Shown here: positions 51,448 through 59,718 of the stretch, piece after piece
Layout: each line of letters opens with the position of its first letter
Numbering within the stretch: position 1 is the stretch's first letter
Source of the DNA: Pedobacter nutrimenti
GTDB lineage: Bacteria > Bacteroidota > Bacteroidia > Sphingobacteriales > Sphingobacteriaceae
Assembly: GCF_003208655.1 (NCBI RefSeq)
Contig: NZ_QKLU01000010.1
Coordinates: 62,001-126,000, forward strand
Length of the DNA: 64,000 nt
Reading direction: 5' to 3'
Notes under the pieces: model-generated
The model's input: the letters and a program-made list of their open reading frames with translations, nothing else
The model's database searches: none
Told to the model about the DNA's origin: nothing
Translations under genes and position numbers: made by a program

Positions 51448-52677
51448 TTATTTAAATTTTATCGCTTTTAAGGGGGATATCCTGCTGATCAGTAAAGAAG
51501 GCAAAATCAACACGGCCACACAAATAAGCATGGTTGCGACATTGAGCACCAGCACATCGATAAAATGAAGTTCTATAGGTACATATTTAAGGTAATAGGA
51601 ACTTTGTGTCAGTTTGAAAACCTGCGTATATTTTTGCAGGAAACCCAGTCCAAGCCCAAGCAAATTACCCAACAACAAACCTATACCAACCAGATAAGCG
51701 GCATTATACAGAAAGATTTTTATAATGCTCAGATCGGTCATGCCAAAAGCTTTAAGCATTCCAATCATATTGGTCCTTTCCAGAATAATAATCAGTAAAG
51801 CAGTAATCATATTGATGACGCCAACGATCATCATCAGCACCAGTAAAACCCTTGTATTTACATCCAGCAGCGACAACCAGGAGAATATGTTTGGAAAATA
51901 ATCTCTGACCGACTCCGATTTCAGATTGGCGCCCAGGTTTTCGTAAACATCCTCTGCCACTTTGGGGAGAGAAGAGAATTTTTTTATACCGATTTCTATT
52001 CCTCCAATATCATCCGGCCCCCAATTGTTCAACCTTCTGATGATGTTGATGTTCCCTATTACGAAACTTTTGTCTATCTCCTCTACCCCAATATCATAAA
52101 TGCCAACAATTTTAAATTTGCGTTTGCGTGGATGGTCCTGTACAAAGGTCATGATAAAATCATCTCCGGTTTTCAGTTTCAACCGCTGTGCTGTAAAACT
52201 GGAAATCAGGATCTGCTGATTGGCTTTTGCACTGTCACTGAAGTTAATCACCCGGCCACTTTGCAGGTGTTTTTTAATATAATCCCAGTTATAGCTCTGG
52301 TCAATACCCTTAAAGTTGATACCTTCTACTTCATCATTTGCAGAAATAATAGCAGGTTTGGTGGAATAAGGTTGAAAATAAGCAATATCCCGGTTATTTT
52401 TCAAAGCCCTGATGGTTTCAGGACCGGCTTTAAAGGGAGACAGTTCAAAAGAATTGTTCAGGTCCAGTTTAAAGATCCTGATGTCGCCAACAAAGCCCCT
52501 TACCTTATCCTGGATCTCGGTTTTAAAACCTTTTATAATGGCAACAGATAACATCATCACGGCCAGACTGAGCATAACCCCTGATATGGCAATACGGACA
52601 ATCAATTTTGAGAAGGTCCTTTCTGCCTTTACGGAGATCCTTTTAGCAATGAAATATTCTGTATTCAATGTTTGCAA
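51448..52677 (-). CDS. ABC transporter permease, FtsX/LolC-LolE-like
   Basis: A ~409-residue inner-membrane protein with the MacB/LolE layout: TM1 at ~25-50 (V-R-I-A-I-S-G-V-M-L-S-L-A-V-M-M), a periplasmic domain of ~220 residues, then three C-terminal helices with the FtsX pattern (N-M-I-T-A-L-L-I-I-I-L-E-R-T-N-M-I-G-M-L-K-A-F-G-M). Such permeases extract lipoproteins for transport to the outer membrane or export lipids and peptides. No ATPase gene is adjacent. No ATG is available at the 5' end; initiation is at TTG 52677 or, giving M-N-T-E-Y-F-I-A-K-R-I, at TTG 52668, which looks more like homologous starts. Confidence 0.9.
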   Translation of the reverse strand: MQTLNTEYFIAKRISVKAERTFSKLIVRIAISGVMLSLAVMMLSVAIIKGFKTEIQDKVRGFVGDIRIFKLDLNNSFELSPFKAGPETIRALKNNRDIAYFQPYSTKPAIISANDEVEGINFKGIDQSYNWDYIKKHLQSGRVINFSDSAKANQQILISSFTAQRLKLKTGDDFIMTFVQDHPRKRKFKIVGIYDIGVEEIDKSFVIGNINIIRRLNNWGPDDIGGIEIGIKKFSSLPKVAEDVYENLGANLKSESVRDYFPNIFSWLSLLDVNTRVLLVLMMIVGVINMITALLIIILERTNMIGMLKAFGMTDLSIIKIFLYNAAYLVGIGLLLGNLLGLGLGFLQKYTQVFKLTQSSYYLKYVPIELHFIDVLVLNVATMLICVAVLILPSLLISRISPLKAIKFK

Positions 52678-52758
52678 TATTTGTAACTTAGCAAAAATGC
52701 TTATTTGATTTGGATTTAAAGCATATTTATAAAAAAGAAAATAACCAATGTAAACAAT

Positions 52759-54003
52759 ATGAAACCAACTCTTTTCCTGGCTTTACAAATTACCTTAACT
52801 GCCGTTACCTTCAGTTGCGGGGCAAATTCCCCCAAATTTTCTTCTACACCGGTCCACGCTGAGGGGCCAAAAACTGCGCAAATCAGAACCGGTGCAGAAC
52901 AAACCGAAAAATACCTTCCGCTGCTCAAAGGAAAACGCATTGGTATGGTGGTGAACCCGACCTCTGTTATTGGAAAGGTCAGTACCGTAGACAGCTTATT
53001 GAGCAGAGGGGTCCAAATTGTAAAAATATTTGGCCCGGAGCATGGTTTCCGGGGGGACGCCAGTAACGGGACCCATGTAGACGATGCTGTGGACGCTAAA
53101 ACAGGCATTAAGGCCGTTTCGCTTTACGGAAAACACGAAAAACCGACAAAAGAAGAATTGGCGGACATTGACCTGATGATTTTTGATGTGCAGGATGTTG
53201 GCGTACGTTTTTATACTTATATCAACACCCTGCAGCACGTGATGGAAGCCTGCGCAGAAAACAATAAAGAATTGCTGATCCTTGATCGCCCTAACCCCAA
53301 TGGTTTTTACGTGGATGGCCCAGTCCTTGACCCTAAGTTTAAATCCGGTATTGGTTTAAAACCCATTCCTGTGGTACACGGCCTTACGGTTGGAGAATAT
53401 GCCCAGATGCTCAATGGAGAAGGCTGGCTGGACAATAAACTCCGCTGTAAAATTAAGGTCATTAAGGTTGCGGGTTATACACACGACACCCCATATGAGC
53501 TTCCTGTAAAACCATCACCCAATCTGAATACGGCCCAATCCATTTTATTATACCCCACCACCTGTCTTTTTGAAGGCACTTATTTAAACCATGGGCGCGG
53601 GACCCAGTTTCCCTTTACCATTGTGGGTGCTCCAGCTTTAAAAGGAAAATACAGCTTTTCTTTTACCCCTAAAAGCATCAAAGGAATGTCCGAATCCCCT
53701 TTGTTTATGGACCAGGTCTGTTATGGACTGGATTTGAGAAATTATGATACAGAACAGTTCAGAAAAGATAAAAAACTTAAACTCAGCTGGCTGATCGAGT
53801 TGTACAACAACTCGCCCAACAAAGCCGATTTCTTTAACTCTAAACTGAGCAAACAAATGGGCGTAATCGAAAGGTTAATTGGTGTGGGGACTTTCCGCGA
53901 ACAAATCATTGCAGGAAAATCGGAAGAAGAAATCCGGGCCAGCTGGGAACCTGGTTTAAGCAAATACAAAACCATGCGCAAAAAGTACTTGTTATACCCA
54001 TAA
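52759..54003 (+). CDS. Exo-beta-N-acetylmuramidase NamZ family lipoprotein (DUF1343, GH171)
   Basis: A 414-residue exported protein of the former DUF1343 family, now NamZ (exo-lytic removal of N-acetylmuramic acid from peptidoglycan fragments, shown in Bacillus subtilis). The N-terminus has a lipobox-like T-F-S-C (Cys20). Conserved segments are G-M-V-V-N-P-T-S-V, F-G-P-E-H-G-F-R-G-D-A, F-D-V-Q-D-V-G-V-R-F-Y-T-Y, L-D-R-P-N-P-N-G-F-Y-V-D-G-P and F-E-G-T-Y-L-N-H-G-R-G-T. All expected acidic and His residues of these motifs are present. Suggests peptidoglycan recycling; no mur recycling genes adjoin. Bidirectional terminator downstream. Confidence 0.92.
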   Translation: MKPTLFLALQITLTAVTFSCGANSPKFSSTPVHAEGPKTAQIRTGAEQTEKYLPLLKGKRIGMVVNPTSVIGKVSTVDSLLSRGVQIVKIFGPEHGFRGDASNGTHVDDAVDAKTGIKAVSLYGKHEKPTKEELADIDLMIFDVQDVGVRFYTYINTLQHVMEACAENNKELLILDRPNPNGFYVDGPVLDPKFKSGIGLKPIPVVHGLTVGEYAQMLNGEGWLDNKLRCKIKVIKVAGYTHDTPYELPVKPSPNLNTAQSILLYPTTCLFEGTYLNHGRGTQFPFTIVGAPALKGKYSFSFTPKSIKGMSESPLFMDQVCYGLDLRNYDTEQFRKDKKLKLSWLIELYNNSPNKADFFNSKLSKQMGVIERLIGVGTFREQIIAGKSEEEIRASWEPGLSKYKTMRKKYLLYP

Positions 54004-54034
54004 CAGTTTTTGAACACCTGAAGAAAGTTCCGAT

Positions 54035-54070
54035 AAAAAAGAGGCCTTCAATCATGAAGGCCTCTTTTTT
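54035..54070. terminator. Bidirectional terminator between namZ-type gene and the 119-aa gene
   Basis: Perfect 16-bp stem (54035-54050 with 54055-54070; GAGGCCTTCA core) with a 4-nt loop; A/T runs serve both strands. Its right end overlaps the stop of the opposite gene by 2 bp. Confidence 0.93.
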
Positions 54071-54428
54071 ATTCTATTTCCGATGGATCCAGTTCAGAAG
54101 GATCGAACTCTTTGCTAAGCAGTACGGTTGAAGGCTCTCCCTTAAAGCTTGAAGTGGTTTCTATATACTTCCAACCCAATTTACTCATGTAATTTAAAAT
54201 AGAGATCCGGTTGCTTAAGGTTTCCACATGTTTTAATTTTCTGACATAGAGAGAATCTTTAATGGGACTGTATTGTTTATTTTGCCCAAAATTTAATTTT
54301 ACATTATTGGCAAAAATGCCAGCGGTAAAAGAAATTTCACAATACTTTTTGATTTTTTTTTCTTGTGCATGTACTGTAAAGGCCAGGAACTGGATCAGCG
54401 CAATGGCCACAATCATTCTTGTTTTCAT
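54069..54428 (-). CDS. Hypothetical exported protein (119 aa)
   Basis: Not recognised. Signal peptide residues 1-21 (ending F-T-V-H-A-Q) and a ~98-residue mature domain with F-T-A-G-I-F-A-N-N-V-K-L-N-F-G and Y-M-S-K-L-G-W-K-Y-I, a pattern seen in many small Bacteroidota exported proteins that carry an N-terminal strand and a G-W-x-x-x family block. The C-terminus is acidic (D-P-S-E-L-D-P-S-E-I-E). No catalytic motif. ATG start; single gene. Confidence 0.72.
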   Translation of the reverse strand: MKTRMIVAIALIQFLAFTVHAQEKKIKKYCEISFTAGIFANNVKLNFGQNKQYSPIKDSLYVRKLKHVETLSNRISILNYMSKLGWKYIETTSSFKGEPSTVLLSKEFDPSELDPSEIE

Positions 54429-54488
54429 GTGTTTTAATTTTAACTTAACCTGTTCACAAGTTAAAAATATTTCCTTAAAAACTGCAGG

Positions 54489-55547
54489 CTACGAAGAAGT
54501 AACCTTATTTTTTTTTCGAATGCTTTTTAAAAATTTAAGCAATACTTTTTCATCGTTTTGAAGTACTGCAGCAGCCGGAATATGATTGTCTATCTGTTTA
54601 AGATATTTGTCCAACTCACCCTGCTCATAAGCATTGAGTAATTCCGGATAAACATAGGAACTTTTACAAACTGCCCGGGTATTGCCCAGTTTTGCGGCTA
54701 CACCATCCAGCACCTCCACCAGTATTTTTTTGACCGTGTGTTTTTCATCGTTGCAGTCACATTTTGCCAGTTGTCTTAATGCTTCCAGGGTTCCGCCCCA
54801 GGTCCTGAAATCCTTTGCCGTAAAATCAGTGCCTGAAATTTCCTGTATATAGGCATTGATCTGCCCGGAGCCTACCGCACGATGTTCCTGCTCATTTACA
54901 TAATACTGAAACAGCTCTTGCCCGGGTATATCCCTGCATTTTTTCACCAGTTTGGCAAGACTTTTATCATTTAGTCTAATCTGCTGCTTTACCCCCTTTT
55001 TACCTGTAAAACTCAACTGAAGGGTATTGCCCTTTATTTTTGCATGTTTATCCCTTAAGGTACTTAAGCCATAGCTGCCATACAATTGTTTATATGACTC
55101 ATTACCTATACGGATCAGCGTTTTCAGCATCACCTGTACGCAAATGGCCAGTACTTTTCGCTCGTCAAATTGTTTTCTCCGAAGATCTGCAGTTATGGTT
55201 TTTCGTATTTGCGGCAGGCAGTTTCCAAATTCAAGCAGCCTGAAATATTTAGCTTCTGATCTGCGTGAGGTCCATTTTTGATGATAACGGTATTGCTTGC
55301 GGCCAGCAATATCCAATCCAGTTGCCTGCAAGTGGGCATTTGAGCTGCCGGCAATCCAAACCGCTGTCCAGGCTGGGGGCAGCACTAGTGCTTTTATCCT
55401 TTGCAGCTGCCGCGGGTCTATGATCCGCTCTCCATTTTGATCTGTATAATAGAAGTTACCGGGTTTCCCTTTTCTGTAAATACCTTTTTGATTGGTCTGC
55501 ACGTATATTAAACCACTTTCTTTAAGCTCCTGATCTGTCTGAATCAT
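54489..55547 (-). CDS. DNA topoisomerase IB (poxvirus type)
   Basis: A 352-residue type IB topoisomerase that relaxes supercoils through a 3'-phosphotyrosine. N-terminal domain with L-P-P-A-W-T-A-V-W-I. Catalytic domain contains I-R-I-G-N-E-S-Y with L-S-T-L-R-D-K-H (first Arg), F-T-G-K-K-G (Lys), F-R-T-W-G-G-T-L-E (second Arg) and the nucleophile Tyr298 in C-K-S-S-Y-V-Y-P. The tetrad looks complete. Bacterial TopIB genes are accessory and patchily distributed; here it sits alone. ATG start; ~104 bp from the divergent fmt. Confidence 0.94.
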   Translation of the reverse strand: MIQTDQELKESGLIYVQTNQKGIYRKGKPGNFYYTDQNGERIIDPRQLQRIKALVLPPAWTAVWIAGSSNAHLQATGLDIAGRKQYRYHQKWTSRRSEAKYFRLLEFGNCLPQIRKTITADLRRKQFDERKVLAICVQVMLKTLIRIGNESYKQLYGSYGLSTLRDKHAKIKGNTLQLSFTGKKGVKQQIRLNDKSLAKLVKKCRDIPGQELFQYYVNEQEHRAVGSGQINAYIQEISGTDFTAKDFRTWGGTLEALRQLAKCDCNDEKHTVKKILVEVLDGVAAKLGNTRAVCKSSYVYPELLNAYEQGELDKYLKQIDNHIPAAAVLQNDEKVLLKFLKSIRKKNKVTSS

Positions 55548-55651
55548 ATTATGGAAAAAATATGCGTTAAATTTTTAGTTATTTTGCCCTTGACAGGAAC
55601 AGGGTCACAGAAATGCCCTTGTTCCATATATGATACACTAAACATATACGG

Positions 55652-56560
55652 ATGAAAATAGTTTTTATGGGCACGCCGGACTTTGCTGTTGCTTCTTTGG
55701 ATGCCCTGTTCAAAGCAGGCTTTGAAATTGCAGCAGTTGTTACCGCGGCAGATAAACCAGCTGGAAGAGGACAAAAACTGAGTGAAAGTGCGGTAAAAAA
55801 ATATGCACAGGAAAAAGGGTTAAAAGTTTTGCAACCTGTGCGCCTTAAGGACCCCGAATTTATAGCCGAGCTGCATGATTTAAAAGCCGACCTGCAAGTT
55901 GTGGTGGCTTTCCGCATGCTGCCCGAGGCGGTCTGGAACATGCCCCCAAAAGGAACAATTAACCTTCATGCTTCCTTGCTGCCCCAGTACAGGGGGGCTG
56001 CCCCGATCAACCATGCCATTATTAACGGAGAAAAAGAAAGCGGTGTGACTACTTTCTTTTTGAAACATGAAATAGATACAGGCGACATTATTTTTTCGGA
56101 AAAAGTAAGCATAGGTCCACAGGATACTGCAGGTGAGCTTCACGATCAGCTGATGCAGACAGGTGCAGGGCTGCTGGTCAAAACAGTACAGGCAATAGCA
56201 GACGGAAATTATACCGAACAGCCACAACCACAGGCCGCAGATTTAAAACATGCACCAAAGATATTTAAAGATTTTTGCCAGATAGACTGGAACCAGTCTG
56301 CCGGACTGATCCACAACCTGATCAGGGGCCTTAGCCCTTATCCTACGGCCTTCACCCGGCTAAACGACAAAACCCTTAAAATTTTCAGGGCCGAAATTGA
56401 AGAAAAAGAGCCCGGTATAGCCCCTGGCGGATTTCTGACAGACGGGAAGTCTTTTTTAAAATTTGCAGCCAAAGACGGCTTTTTGAAGCTCACAGATCTG
56501 CAATATGAAGGAAAGAAAAGAATGACAACAGAAGAGTTTTTAAGGGGAATGCGGCTTTAA
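55652..56560 (+). CDS. fmt: Methionyl-tRNA formyltransferase
   Basis: A 302-residue enzyme that formylates initiator Met-tRNA using 10-formyl-tetrahydrofolate. Rossmann domain start M-G-T-P-D-F-A-V. Catalytic block N-L-H-A-S-L-L-P-Q-Y-R-G-A-A-P-I-N-H-A-I (Asn, His) and T-T-F-F-L-K-H-E-I-D-T-G-D-I complete the active site. The C-terminal OB-type domain (~200-302) has N-L-I-R-G-L-S-P-Y-P-T-A. Complete. No def gene is adjacent. The stop is interlocked with the opposite aminotransferase gene (TTAA at 56557-56560). Confidence 0.97.
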   Translation: MKIVFMGTPDFAVASLDALFKAGFEIAAVVTAADKPAGRGQKLSESAVKKYAQEKGLKVLQPVRLKDPEFIAELHDLKADLQVVVAFRMLPEAVWNMPPKGTINLHASLLPQYRGAAPINHAIINGEKESGVTTFFLKHEIDTGDIIFSEKVSIGPQDTAGELHDQLMQTGAGLLVKTVQAIADGNYTEQPQPQAADLKHAPKIFKDFCQIDWNQSAGLIHNLIRGLSPYPTAFTRLNDKTLKIFRAEIEEKEPGIAPGGFLTDGKSFLKFAAKDGFLKLTDLQYEGKKRMTTEEFLRGMRL

Positions 56561-57405
56561 CCCACTGACATTTGGTTCAGTAAAGCACTCAGGGTCTTGG
56601 ACGCTTCGTTGAAATAGCGCTTGCGTCCATAACCCATCACCCAGCGGATGCCTCCAAGCGCATTCGTGATAAATACTTCTTCAGCCTCCCTCAATACTTC
56701 AGGGTTCAACTGGGCTTCTATAATGGAAATCTGATTGGCTTTGGCCAGCTCCATAACCACTTTGCGCATAACGCCCGAAATACAGCCTTCTGATAAGGCT
56801 GGGGTATAAATCTGCTTATCGTAAACCACAAAAACATTTGAGCTGATGCTTTCACAAAGGAAACCATTTTGATTTAAAATAATGGCTTCGTCCAGTTTAT
56901 GCTGCTTTTTATAAAGTCCGGCCATCACATAAACCAGGGCACTGCTGGTCTTGTAATTTGAAAGCGGGTTAACCGCTTTGGTAATTTCATCGTAAACATC
57001 AATAATCAACCCCTTTTTGTTCAGTTCATAACCCGCTTCGGGTAAAGGGCTTGCCTCCAGCAGGTAACCAGACTTATTGCTTTCGGGCGTATACAGGCCG
57101 TCCCCACCCCGGTAAACAGACAAGCGGAACCTGACATTATCTTTTAACTTGTTCTTTTTGCAAAGTTCTGCCGTTTTCTGCTTCAGGAAATAAGCATCCA
57201 GCAAAGCCGCCCCGTCCATTTTCAGGGCTGTCATACCTTCTTTAAGCCGCTCGGCATGAAACTCAGGAAACCTTAACTTCCCATTGCTCATGCGCATGGT
57301 TTCAAACAGACCGTCCCCATAGCGAAAGCTGCGGTTCCCTGCCGTAAGCACCGGATGGTTTGCTGTAAAAAATTCGTCGTTATGTAAAATATACTCGTGT
57401 TGCAT
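56557..57405 (-). CDS. Aminotransferase class IV (BCAT/ADC lyase-like)
   Basis: A 282-residue fold-type IV PLP enzyme. F-R-Y-G-D-G-L-F-E-T-M-R is the family N-terminal motif; the PLP lysine is in N-Y-K-T-S-S-A-L-V-Y (~residue 150). E-A-I-I-L-N-Q-N-G-F-L-C-E-S-I-S-S-N-V-F and G-C-I-S-G-V-M-R-K follow. It could be a 4-amino-4-deoxychorismate lyase (PabC) or a D-/branched-chain amino acid aminotransferase; sequence alone does not decide. It lies 3 bp after the pseudouridine synthase gene in the same direction, so they form an operon. Confidence 0.9.
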   Translation of the reverse strand: MQHEYILHNDEFFTANHPVLTAGNRSFRYGDGLFETMRMSNGKLRFPEFHAERLKEGMTALKMDGAALLDAYFLKQKTAELCKKNKLKDNVRFRLSVYRGGDGLYTPESNKSGYLLEASPLPEAGYELNKKGLIIDVYDEITKAVNPLSNYKTSSALVYVMAGLYKKQHKLDEAIILNQNGFLCESISSNVFVVYDKQIYTPALSEGCISGVMRKVVMELAKANQISIIEAQLNPEVLREAEEVFITNALGGIRWVMGYGRKRYFNEASKTLSALLNQMSVG

Positions 57406-57408
57406 GTA

Positions 57409-58440
57409 TTATTGTGGCTGTACGATATAATTTCTCCATTTATTCAATACAGAATCAAAATCGGCCGGCAAAGGTGCTTCAAATTCCTGATATTTTTTCG
57501 TCCCCGGATGAATAAATCCTAAAACCTGCGCATGAAGTGCCTGCCGGGGCATCAATTCAAAACAATTCTGTACAAATTGCTTGTATTTGGCAAAAGTTGT
57601 ACCCTTAAGAATTTTATCTCCGCCGTAATTTGCATCACTAAACAGCGGATGTCCAATATGCTGCATATGTGCCCTGATCTGGTGCGTGCGGCCGGTTTCC
57701 AGCTGGCAGCTGATTAAGGTTACATAACCTAAACGCTCCAGAACGGTATAATGGGTAACCGACCACTTCCCTTTTTCTTCCTCATCATATACATCCATAA
57801 TGATCCTGTTTTTTGCACTTCGCCCGATATACCCACTAACTGTGCCACTTTCTTCCAGATCCCCCCACACCAGGGCCAGATATCTTCTGGTAATGGTATG
57901 GTCAAAAAATTGCTTGGCCAGTTTGGTCATGGTGATTTCATTCTTGCTGATCAACAGCAAACCAGATGTATCTTTATCTATACGGTGCACCAGGCCCGGG
58001 CGCCCTTCATTGCCCGGAAGCTGCGGCAATTGCTCAAAATGAAAAGCAAGGGCATTGACCAGGGTACCCGTATAATTGTTGTACCCGGGATGGACCACCA
58101 TTCCCGCAGCCTTATTGACCACCAGCAAGTCATTGTCTTCATATACAATTTCCAGGGGAATGTCTTCCGGATAAACTTCGGTATCCCTTGGCGGATGCGG
58201 AAACACAATGGAAATCTCATCGGCAGGCTTCACCTTGTAGCTGGGTTTAATTGTTTTCTGGTTCACCAGTACATTTCCCGCATCTATTGCATTTTGTATC
58301 CTGTTTCTGGAAGCATTTTCCAGACGGTGCATCAAAAACTTGTCAATCCTTAATAAAGACTGTCCCTTGTCGACGACAATATTAAAATGTTCGTATAAAT
58401 CCTGCTCTTCTAATTCGGCCCCGGAGTTGATATTTTCCAT
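57409..58440 (-). CDS. RluA family pseudouridine synthase (RluD-like)
   Basis: A 343-residue RNA-modifying enzyme converting uridine to pseudouridine, probably in 23S rRNA. An N-terminal S4 RNA-binding domain (~30-90: R-I-D-K-F-L-M-H-R-L, then A-G-N-V-L-V-N-Q) precedes the catalytic domain. The catalytic Asp is in V-H-R-I-D-K-D-T-S-G-L-L-L. C-Q-L-E-T-G-R-T-H-Q-I-R-A-H is motif III. S4 domain and length fit RluD rather than RluA or RluC, but target bases are not certain. First gene of a two-gene operon. Confidence 0.94.
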   Translation of the reverse strand: MENINSGAELEEQDLYEHFNIVVDKGQSLLRIDKFLMHRLENASRNRIQNAIDAGNVLVNQKTIKPSYKVKPADEISIVFPHPPRDTEVYPEDIPLEIVYEDNDLLVVNKAAGMVVHPGYNNYTGTLVNALAFHFEQLPQLPGNEGRPGLVHRIDKDTSGLLLISKNEITMTKLAKQFFDHTITRRYLALVWGDLEESGTVSGYIGRSAKNRIIMDVYDEEEKGKWSVTHYTVLERLGYVTLISCQLETGRTHQIRAHMQHIGHPLFSDANYGGDKILKGTTFAKYKQFVQNCFELMPRQALHAQVLGFIHPGTKKYQEFEAPLPADFDSVLNKWRNYIVQPQ

Positions 58441-58529
58441 GTTACAAAGCTAATCTTTAACAATTACATATTTAAAAAAGAAATTGGCTTACTATTTGTT
58501 AAGAAGAATTACAGCAGTATTGACCGGCT

Positions 58530-58691
58530 ATGAAATCTACATCAATCCCTTCCAAAAGAGACTCCGTTTCTGGCCGCCTGATTGTGCTGAACTATAAAAC
58601 GACCACTACTATGAAAAGCTTTACCACCAACGTAAAAATTGTACTCAATTTTTTTCCCTATCTGATTAAAAAAATCTATTTCAAATCCTAA
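58530..58691 (+). CDS. Possible 53-residue peptide gene
   Basis: ATG at 58530 to TAA at 58691, in the 290-bp gap before the desulfhydrase-like gene. A second in-frame ATG (residue 28) would give a 26-residue basic/aromatic peptide M-K-S-F-T-T-N-V-K-I... ending K-K-I-Y-F-K-S, reminiscent of the 28-residue ORF at 36744. No promoter box before it and no known family. Coding is doubtful. Confidence 0.25.
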   Translation: MKSTSIPSKRDSVSGRLIVLNYKTTTTMKSFTTNVKIVLNFFPYLIKKIYFKS

Positions 58692-58716
58692 ACTCTTTTT
58701 AGCAGCAATTGGGTTT

Positions 58717-58724
58717 TATATTTG
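58717..58724 (+). promoter_or_regulatory. -7 box of the desulfhydrase-like gene
   Basis: TATATTTG ending 6 bp before the ATG at 58731; another case of a probable leaderless mRNA. Confidence 0.6.
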
Positions 58725-58730
58725 TAAGCA

Positions 58731-59612
58731 ATGATTACAGATATTTACAGCCCTTTACAAGAATTAAAATATACAGGTCCTGTACGCCTATGGGTGAAAA
58801 GGGACGATTTGATTGATCCTTATATTTCCGGAAATAAATGGCGTAAACTGAAATATGTAATGGCCAGGGCCATTGCATTGAATAAACTGCATCTGGTTAC
58901 CTTTGGAGGCGCCTATTCCAACCATCTGCTGGCCACCGCCGCTGCAGCGGCCAGATCGGGTCTTAAGGCCACAGCTTTTGTACGTGGGGAAGTTGTTGAA
59001 AATGAAATGCTGCTGCTCTGCCGTTTGTATGGGATGAAATTAATTTTCAGCAGCCGGGAAGCATACAAAAACAAAAGGGCCCTTTTCGATTCTATTTTTA
59101 AGGAAGATCCCAATGCCTATTTCATAGATGAAGGCGGTGCTTCACCTGAAGCGGTAAAAGGCTGTGCAGAAATTATCAATGAACTTCCACCAGATGTGGA
59201 CCATCTGTTTTGTGCGGCCGGAACGGGTACAACCGCCGCCGGACTGTTAAAAGGCATTCAGCAACAAAAAAGAAACCTACAACTCCATGTCGTACCTGTC
59301 TTAAAAGGCGGTGATTTTATTGCGGGCGAAATTTACAATTATACCCGTTCTGTTGAACAACTCCACCTGCACACAGATTATCACTTTGGAGGTTATGCAA
59401 AAACACCGCCCGAGCTGCTTCATTTTATGCGAAACTTTACCTCTGAGCAAGGGATACTGCTCGACCCGGTATACACTGCAAAACTATTTTACGCCATGTA
59501 CGACCTCATTAAAAAAGGCCATTTCTCAGAGAACTCCAGAATTGTTGCCCTGCACACCGGCGGGCTGCTGGGCTTGCTCGGCAAAAAAGAGGAACTTGCG
59601 CGGATCTTATAA
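58731..59612 (+). CDS. PLP-dependent 1-aminocyclopropane-1-carboxylate deaminase/D-cysteine desulfhydrase family
   Basis: A 293-residue fold-type II PLP enzyme. The PLP lysine is in S-G-N-K-W-R-K-L-K-Y (~residue 36-45), with the substrate loop T-F-G-G-A-Y-S-N-H-L near residue 62 and the phosphate-binding A-A-G-T-G-T-T-A-A-G. Family members release ammonia from ACC or H2S from D-cysteine; without the ACC deaminase-specific residues checked, D-cysteine desulfhydrase is the more usual bacterial role. About 20 residues shorter than typical (300-340). ATG start with -7 box 6 bp upstream. Confidence 0.9.
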   Translation: MITDIYSPLQELKYTGPVRLWVKRDDLIDPYISGNKWRKLKYVMARAIALNKLHLVTFGGAYSNHLLATAAAAARSGLKATAFVRGEVVENEMLLLCRLYGMKLIFSSREAYKNKRALFDSIFKEDPNAYFIDEGGASPEAVKGCAEIINELPPDVDHLFCAAGTGTTAAGLLKGIQQQKRNLQLHVVPVLKGGDFIAGEIYNYTRSVEQLHLHTDYHFGGYAKTPPELLHFMRNFTSEQGILLDPVYTAKLFYAMYDLIKKGHFSENSRIVALHTGGLLGLLGKKEELARIL

Positions 59613-59718
59613 AACCAGGCCATCCGGGTATTTGGGCAATGAAATAAAATTTTGCATATCTCGGCAAGTTAGTATATTTAAAAACTTGACTAACAAAATC
59701 TTAAAAAACGCTTTCAGC

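Noticed and set aside
59311..59718. N-terminal extension of the alpha/beta hydrolase inside the preceding gene
   Set aside because: The ATG at 59719 gives a signal peptide; the upstream part is in a second frame of the desulfhydrase-like gene.
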